Source: Takifugu bimaculatus (Eukaryota > Chordata > Actinopteri > Tetraodontiformes > Tetraodontidae). Taken from it: 64,000 bases of DNA. Made by a program: the position numbers and the translations under genes. Under the pieces are notes generated by a model. It ran no database searches. It was not told the origin of the DNA and saw nothing but the letters and a program-made list of their open reading frames with translations. This document shows, piece by piece, positions 56,239 through 64,000 of this stretch. Position 1 is the first letter of the stretch. Each line of letters starts with the position of its first letter. The stretch lies in NCBI GenBank assembly GCA_004026145.2, contig CP034992.1:16223205-16287204 (forward strand). The letters are read 5' to 3'.

Positions 56239-58049
56239 CTTCGATGGATTTGAGGGTGAAGACGCCATGACAAGTCAAAACCTTAAACTCGTTGTATGCT
56301 TTGAATGATTCTCCCACCAGTGATCCACTTCTGAGGCTCATGGGAGAAATGCAGGCGCTTTTGGCAGTGGACAATAATTGTAATGGTAATAATGAAAAAA
56401 GTACGATGGTGACACATACATAAATACAGGCATCTCCTCACATTCTATTCTAATAGTAGAAATGATGAGATTTTGTAAGCGATATGAACGGGATTTTGGG
56501 ACAGCAATGAAACCCGTCTGTCACATTGGGGGAGCTGTGGTACAACAATCATGCCAGAATTCGCTTAACCCCTCGATACCGTGTTATCGCTCTAGTGGCT
56601 GTTACCAGTAGGATTTTAAAGATTAATCTCCTATGTGCTTTGGCTAATGATGCTTATAATCTTCAATACACAGCTGAATGGTTGTTTAATGAAGCCTTAA
56701 TCCTCATGCAGAAACATTTGCATAAATTGTACAACTTATATTTCAAGTCATTGTTAGCTAACGTAAAATGTTGGTTATATCCCTACCTGAGAGCGTCATT
56801 TTAAAACTTCTTTTTACCAGAAATGATAATAAGAAATAGGATAAAATATACAGTATATTGTGCCACTTGGATATGATTTAAACTCATACTAGCTTCTATA
56901 TTTCATTTCACATGTCTTAGGCCTTACTTGAAAATTGAAAAGGAGATTAGTTTCTAACTTTCAGAGCAATAAAAAGGAAACTGAGACGAGAAACAATAAT
57001 GAGCTACGGTGCCTTTGTATTTTGAAGAAAAATCATAAAAATGTTGGGGTATGCACATCGTGTCATGTGAGGATAAGCGGAAATGTGTGACAGAGAAGCG
57101 TCACCCAATTCCACCTCGAAGGATGTGTCATATAATCACGATTCCCAAATGACTAAACATTGTCATCTACAAACAAAAAATGGATTTTCTTCCAACCCAT
57201 TTCTTCATGCTCATTGTCATCACATTTCACTTTATCCTATATGTAGGATTTGACTCAGAATACATTTCTATAATAGCAAACAAATAAATAAACCCAGGTT
57301 GTGCATCACCAGCAGTTTACTTCAATGGAACCAGCCCACACTAAGCCAATCATACCTCACTCAGTGCTCAAGAGAATCTCATCAAGATTCGGCCCCCTCC
57401 TCATCCCCACAGGAACACAGGTGATTGCACATTATTTTTTTGCAGCCTCTCTGATTTCCATCAAGTGTATAGTGTCTGGAAGGCATGATTCGTGCATCTC
57501 AAGAGCTTCAAGGCAAAATATGGAATCTGAACATTTGTGTCAAAGTCAGACTGAATGAATGTTTAAATTAAGTTGTTTGTCTTTTTTTCAAGATGGATTA
57601 AATGGGAGTTTTGGAGCCCTGAAAGAGAAAATGCCTTTTAAACGCAACCCCTGAGGGACAATTGATCTTTGTATGTGGAGGAGTGCTTTCGCAGCTCCTC
57701 CATGAGGGCGCATTGCCATCGATTTTTTTTTGCACATATTTGCTATTTTTGCACTGTAGTTAGCAAAAAAAAATCTTCTTGTTATGTAATCATTTATGTT
57801 TAAGCCTTTGAAATAATAGTGTGTTCCTTCTGCATTTAAGGCGTATCCTGGAGTAATGGCAGTCGACACTAATGTAATGCTTTCTATAAACAAAATCTGT
57901 GCTATGAAAAAGATGATTTAAAGCAACTCATTTATTTCAGTGGAATAAACACACAGCAACCAATACTTGGACACTTCCTTGTAAGGTCAAACCCGTCATA
58001 CGGGCAGTTTGGGCTGGAGCTAATTCTAATGGTGTTTTCAAGCAAGATT
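56239..58049. other. igsf21 intron, nothing recognised
   Basis: AT-rich intron with no motif-bearing frame. Confidence 0.5.
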
Positions 58050-58230
58050 CTATATGATACAATACTATATGATAAGGTACTATACTATAGTATACTATAC
58101 TATACTGTAGTATACTATACCATACCATACCATACCATACCATACCATACTATACTATACTATACTATACTATACTATACTATACTATGCTATACTATAC
58201 TACACTATACTACACTATACTATACTGTAG
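58050..58230. repeat. (CTATA/CCATA)n pentanucleotide array
   Basis: About 35 five-base units, mainly ACTAT with a central block of six to seven ACCAT units near 58118-58150 and a few GTAGT variants. Frames remain open on both strands because of the repeat. Confidence 0.93.
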
Positions 58231-59379
58231 GCAGGGGGTTGCTTTGACAGGTTGGTTTATGATTAAAGCAAAAGGGCTCCAGAATCCAAAACATCATCGA
58301 AATTTAATCAACTCTTTCTTGGCCCATTATCAACATAATCTTAAAATTTATTCATTCTTTTGAGTTATTCTGCAGGCAGGCAGACAGATAATCTCCTCAT
58401 ATTAATACTGTTTGGTGGTTCTGCTGTCAGTGCAGTCAGGCTCTGATTGTGGAGCCTTTTGTTCCACCACTGGTGCTCCAGCCACAGATCTGACACGTCT
58501 GGCTGAGAGCCAAAGCACTACCTGCCTAACATTAGTGAAAGAGTGAGAAAGGGCAGCAGGACGCCTGAGTTCTGACGTCTGACCCGATTGACACATCAAA
58601 GAAAAGAGGGATTGCATTAACGCTGACTCCACCACTAAGGATTACTTTAAAAGTTAAAGTAATCCAACATTTCATTTCAGTTTCACCTGCTGCTGTCAAA
58701 GTAAAAGCAACACAATGGCTGAGGGTTATTTGTGACTTTCACACTCCAGGCAACCCTTCTCTGGCATGAACCCTCTACTTTTCAGTTCAGTCTTTTCTAT
58801 GGCTCCCCCTTGTCTGAAGCCATGAGAGCAGCAGGCAGGAAGTCCAGATTTGCAGCCTCTATATGGCAGAACAAACCCTCAGCAGCTGCTAGAATGCAGG
58901 CATCCACAGGGCTGGTTTGGTTTAACTTTTTTACAAAGGGTTCGAACAAAAGCCTCCACAAGTGCATAAGGAAATTAATAGCTATATTATATCTTTGTGC
59001 ATTCATTTCTCGCTTGATTTATTCGGTTTCTTCAAAACAGTTATTAAATTTCAGGGACCTGTTGATTTTTATTCACGCCGTGTTTTAGTGGAAGGCATGG
59101 CAACCTCGCATATGCAGTTATACGCTCATCATTTTTATTCAAGTCTTATTGCACCTGTACATTTTGTACACCTCTGTGCTTGATGTTCTTGACGGGTCCG
59201 GAATATAGCAGGCGATGAATTGTATGCACGGCCACTTTTTAAATTATTGGATCACTTGTAAACACCAGTTTAAAATTCAATTTAACTGCAGAGTAATTTC
59301 TGCATATGAATAAATCGTTACAGCCTCAGTGCTGATCAACTGTGGACTGAAATATTGTGTGCAAAATCATCCCCCTCTA
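58231..59379. other. igsf21 intron, nothing recognised
   Basis: No coding or element motif. A 118-codon frame at 58732-59088 lacks splice context and family features. Confidence 0.5.
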
Positions 59380-59545
59380 TTTTTATCTCATGTTCCCCCT
59401 CTTTCACACACTTACTCTCTCGCCCCCTCTCTGTCTCCCCCCTCCCTCTGTCCCTCTGTCCCCCCTGTCTCTGTCTCCTCCCTCCCTCTCTCCCTGTTTC
59501 TGTCTCTCCCCCTCTCTCCCCGCCCCACTCTCTCTCTCACCACCT
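59380..59545. repeat. Pyrimidine-rich (CT/CCCT)n tract
   Basis: About 165 bases composed mostly of CTCTCTGTC, CCCTCC and CTCTCCC units. It lies about 465 bases before the next exon and is too far away to be its polypyrimidine tract. Confidence 0.85.
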
Positions 59546-60009
59546 TTTGGGTAAAACGAACCGCCTCGCCAACAAATGTCTCACTCAACGATGCTACATG
59601 GATTTTTCAGCACTTCCATGTCGGAGACATTAACGTTCCAACTTTAAAGTCATGCCTTGACACCAATGTCGGGGTGATACCCGATCAAAGAATCAAAACA
59701 CATTTGCCTCGGTAGAAGGCCTTTCACGAATATTTGCAATGATTTCTCTAATGGTGAAGGCGTCATTTTAAATGATTGTTTTTAATTGATTAACACAGCA
59801 TTTAGAAGTTAATGGGAAAATGATTTTGAAAGCATACATTTTAAAATCTAGAAGACTAATAATATAAATCTAGCATTGTTGGACATTTCCCCTGACACAT
59901 TAATGTACCTTCATGAAGTCCCTATTACAGCCATTTTCACATCAGTGCGCTATGGCGAAGATACAAAAAAATTTCAATCAATTTATTGAAACTTGAATGT
60001 TCTTTCCAG

Positions 60010-60128
60010 ACTCTCCGAGGTCAAGATCTCAGACAATGGGCCTTACGAATGCCACGTGGGGATTTACGACCGAGCAACCAGGGAGAAGGTGATCCTGGCT
60101 TCAGGGAATGTTTTTCTGACTGTCATGT
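60010..60128 (+). CDS. igsf21: igsf21 exon, end of the first Ig (V-type) domain
   Basis: The 119-base exon follows acceptor TCTTTCCAG (60001-60009) and ends before donor GTAAGT at 60129. Its first base completes the arginine codon from the exon ending at 54019 (phase 2). It then encodes LSEVKISDNGPYECHVGIYD and RATREKVILASGNVFLTVM, and ends in phase 1. SDNGPYEC is the D-x-G-x-Y-x-C motif holding the second disulfide cysteine, and the G strand follows. The match to mammalian IGSF21 is high. The next exon, for the linker and second Ig domain, was not found up to 64000. Confidence 0.95.
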
Positions 60129-63100
60129 GTAAGTAACAACGTTGCAAATCTTTTTCTTCTTTCTCGCATACAGAATTTGATGTATTTAAATGAATTAAAG
60201 GAAATATACGGTGGTGCCTGAGCTATTCAATAAGTTTGTTTGGATTTATAAAAATGACACTGATTCGCTCAACAGTTCATCTTCATTAACAAACTGGATT
60301 CATCTTTATGCTGCATATGCAGAAATATGGCATATGTTAGATTTGATGGTTTTACAGTTTTTACCTAGCTATGCTAATTTCTGTTAGCAGTGCAACGTAG
60401 CCCTCTCATGAGCTGGGCACATGGACTTGTGGGTGTTGTGTCAGTGCTTAGTTACAGTTCCCGAATGTAATTTTAAATAAGATGAAGTGTAAAATAGCTG
60501 CAGTATTGTGTAAATTCCTCGATTTATTCTGGTGTTAAATTGCGTTGTGCCCTGCAACGATCTGTAAACTCTTGGCGTTGGAAACGAAAGGGTGGGAACA
60601 GTTCTGCTTTTTGGAAGAGTTAAAAATGTCCTTAGCAACCCGACCGTCACAGTACTTCTGTGCCGACTGCACGGACATACGTGGATTCCAAGCCCGCTGA
60701 CAGCGTCTGACCTCACAAACGCACTCCTGCAAGAATGGTCAATGGGCCTCCCAGAAGAGCTGAAGCCAACTTATGGATTAAAAATGACACGTCGGTCTGG
60801 TTCTTAAGTGTGTGAAGGCAGACGAGGGGAGAACTCTGCCAGTATATTCTGATGTTTGCTATTCTGCTGCCCGCTGAACCAGTTCTAATAGGTGAATATC
60901 TGACACATTTCATACACTTTTAGTATTTCCATTTTCACATTATTATTCTTTGCACTTTCCTTCTTTATAGTAGCCACGTGCTTGTCCATGAGTGCCTGTG
61001 TTACATCAGCAATAACCAAACCCCTCCTGGGTTGACAGGGTCCAGTTGCTGTCATTATTCTTATAAACCTAGAGCGTTGTACATTTCATGTTCCTTCATT
61101 TGGCTCCAAATCCATCAGAAGAATCTCTTAACTCTAGAATCCTGACGAGCAGATGTGCTCAACCTAAAATAAAGGTTGCATTTATTGGCAGAACATTTGT
61201 TTCCACATCGCACATTGTGTCCAATTAGACTCTTCAGCAATATGGACTTAGGAGGCTGCCGTCTTCAGCACACCCCCTTCAGTCATCAGAGAAGGACTTC
61301 TGGACAGTCGCTGTTGTAAATATTGAATTCGACAACAGCTGCTTTGCTCATTTCAGCAGCGTGGGCATGCTGTTCTCCACGTGGTCCAGTAGCTAATTAG
61401 AAACTGGAGCCATTTTTTTTACAGACCACCAGAGAGGCACTGGTGACTGTAATATTTGATCATCACATTTGCACCTCTGGGAAATGACTGCTTTGTTAAA
61501 TAACTGAGTCATTGGTGATCATATCTTTTTGGGATTTCCCTATACTGTCGCCGCCAAAAGACAAATCAACAGGAAAGGGCTTTGGTACTATATTTTGCTC
61601 CAGAGCTGAGTAGGTAGGAGGGAGCGATGTCGACACGGGATGGTGTGGAGCGCTCCAAATCAACTATGTGTTAAATCACTACTCCATAAGAGAGGAAGGA
61701 GAATGGCCTCTGGCATCGGGGCTAATTGCTGTCTAAACTGAAACAGAATTATTCATAACCTATTAGTGTGTCAGGTTCAGTGGGAACTGAAGAAAAAAGG
61801 AGAAGGGAGAAATAAAGAAAAATGAGGGGAAAAGTTAATTCATAGGAAGCAGTAAATGGAGAATATTTACATTTTTTTAAAATCAAAATTATCATTTTAA
61901 TGAATCCATTGCCTGGAAATTCTATGGTGTCTTTTTTGAAGGATAAACCCTGAACCGCCACGACCACCACTGCCGTCCTTCGTTCTTTAACGTTAAAAAG
62001 TTATGAGGCTTCGCTTTTCTTCCTGACCTACAGGAGCCTCCGTGACATCATTGAGCTGGAATTACATTTTTCATGTAAATGGCTGTATTTTTTTCCCCAA
62101 TTACAAAACTATTGAATAATTAAAATGAGTAATTTACAGAACTGTGCGACAGGCAGATGGTTTCATATAATTAACTTCTGACATGTGAAGCAAACTGGAG
62201 CATTCTGTTCAGGTTCTTACTGCGGATTATAAGATTAAACACAGCAAAATGTGAGATTTAGGGTGAAATTGCTCTGTCTTCTACTTTTAAATCTCATCCA
62301 CCCCACTCAAAAAGTCTGTTTTTTTAGATACTTTATGGAATAGTATATTGACATTGATGATCTTTCTTGGTTTGAGTCCACTTCTTTCATTCTACCAACA
62401 CTGACATGTCCATGTCTGCAAAGCTAAGGTCAGAATTCCAGGCAACTGTGCGGCAGGAAATCAATATGTATTTTCCCAAGAGAAAAGGCGAGCTGGAGTC
62501 ATTATTTGTCATTACCCTAAATGTTCTACATGACAGTCCACAGATGACAGTAATGGCTCTGTCTCCTCACAAGTCCTTGACCTTGGGAAGGTTGCGCTGC
62601 TATTTAAACTCTATCAGAACTGTTGGGCTGCAATAAATCTGCTGGAACACCCCTGCAATTAAATGTCACGACAGGTCATTCTGGAAACCTTTTTAGGTGC
62701 CATGATGGTGCACCTGAGAGGATAGCCTCCATGATGCCGCAAAGCTGATGTTTCTAATTCCTAGAAACATGAGCACGAGATGAGCACCAAGGTGTAGAGG
62801 GACTAATTGCCTCCTCATCCCATAAAACTAGGATTTGCTTCAATAATGGATGCCTGACTTTAATTAAGCCCTGTGTATATTTAGTTTCCCATTTTCTAAA
62901 TGGGTACGATTAATGGCATATGAACCGAGAGAGAGCGGAACGTCTGCAACCACTGCAGGTCAGAGCCCTTCCTCGGCAGCTTTAAGACCCCAGGCTTCCC
63001 CGATTCACCGCTTTTGGAAACTGTAGTGATGTTCTACGAGGTGTCCAAATGGTCTGAACCTGCGAAGCCATGAGTGGATTTTGCCACGGGACATATTAAA

Positions 63101-64000
63101 CATCAGTGAGCATGTGAAGTTGCCTATTTTAGTGCGCTAGTTCAGCGAGGAATGAGAAGAAACACGAGTCTGGCCAAGATCCTGGCGCCAGCTCTACTCG
63201 CCACTCGCCTTCTGAAGCGTTTGCCATCTCCTTTTGGCAAGTCGGGCGATTGGTCAAGACTTTTTGCTATGATTTTGTATTCCTCCCTCATTTTTCCCTC
63301 AATGTCACATGCCCCCTTGACAGTCCCGTGCTGTTTTCCGCAACACTGTTTTCGCTAACCTCACTCAGTCTGTTGATGTAAACGCAGAATCCTTGGGCTC
63401 AGATGTATTTCATTCCTAATATGTGTCTTTCCTTCGAAAATGTGCATTTCCTAGCCCACAGCATCCACATATGGCTTCATCTCATTTGACTGGTTTGACT
63501 GGAAGCAGCTCGTCGCATTGCATCAATCAAACATGTCAACAAATACACTCCAATACAATGAGTTGAAAGTCTTTTGGTTAAGCCCAGTGGTGATCGTTGG
63601 GGTAAAAATCTTGGAGGAGTTAGCTTCCAGCAGCGGAAATTCTGTGGCTAACCTAAGCTTGCTATCTTCAGTTGGATAGATTGGGTAAAAAAAAAAGCAA
63701 CAACCCCGTTTTCTTCTGTGGATGGTACATATTTTGACTGTGGGCATGGCAGGACATAGAAAATCTTGAATCTTCACTGTCGTTAATCGCTCGATCGCTA
63801 TTTGACCATTGCAGGAATGTCCAACTACTAATGAGGTGATAGTTCCCAGTAGGGAGACGCAGGACGATATGGTCCAGCAGAACAACCCTACTGAGCAATA
63901 GTGTTACATGAGGCAGCTCTTTAGGGGGTAAATTTGAACATTCAAGAGAGTCGGGCACTCGTTCCAACCTCTATTAATTGGGTTTTGTTAGCGTCCTGTT
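60129..64000. other. igsf21 intron after the third exon seen, nothing recognised
   Basis: No further exon with matching phase and homology, and no element with recognisable coding. Open frames near 60441-60913 and 63523-63967 lie mostly on the minus strand and lack motifs. Confidence 0.5.

Noticed and set aside
58029..58247. Y/T/I-rich frames of about 70 codons on both strands
   Set aside because: They are translations of the pentanucleotide array.
62030..62100. Next igsf21 exon after CCTACAG at about 62033
   Set aside because: The translation does not match the expected linker and no donor at the right phase follows.

Overview
This is a vertebrate nuclear window, almost certainly from a ray-finned (probably percomorph) fish. 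It carries three exons of a conserved vertebrate gene with GT-AG introns. The transposable elements are typical of fish: Rex3, an L2-clade LINE, a Tx1-like LINE, Tc1, pogo/Tigger-like, hAT and a Gypsy-type LTR. It also contains SINE-like sequences with tRNA-type boxes and many microsatellites. Nothing resembles bacterial gene organisation.

The only host gene I can support is igsf21 (immunoglobulin superfamily member 21) on the + strand. Three consecutive exons at 16598-16710, 53898-54019 and 60010-60128 join in frame (phases 1/0, 0/2, 2/1). They rebuild the first, V-type Ig domain, including both disulfide cysteines and the core tryptophan. The signal-peptide exon is not recognised and probably lies upstream of the window, so bases 1-16597 are best read as the first intron, though they could be partly upstream. 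The next two introns are 37.2 kb and 6.0 kb. The later exons must lie beyond 64000.

Mobile elements, left to right: a nearly full-length but decayed and internally deleted Rex3 LINE on + (1-2230); two related SINE-like units (2915-3345) and a third tRNA-like SINE head (5871-6040); a 5'-truncated Rex3 on - (8780-9965); a Tc1 element on - (18212-20545) with a pogo/Tigger-like deletion derivative inserted beside its terminal repeat (19554-20503); a probable solo Gypsy-type LTR on - (25766-26436); a Tx1-like LINE on - (28672-33121) sitting in the GA-rich tract of a dispersed fish repeat and itself holding an L2 tail (31727-31848); an L2-clade LINE on - (36899-38500); probable hAT and Harbinger remnants (34500-34834, 46834-47780); and a hAT deletion derivative with a perfect 8-bp target duplication (55500-56230). 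All coding regions in these elements are broken; the L2 reverse transcriptase is the least damaged.

The rest is AT-rich intron sequence with microsatellites, an 18-bp minisatellite, a 38-base G run, two long hairpins and two diverged copies of an unclassified repeat. I found no RNA gene, CRISPR array, operon or clearly new biological system. The most informative features are the layered insertions at 28.5-33.3 kb and 18.2-20.5 kb, the two hairpins and the unclassified repeat pair.
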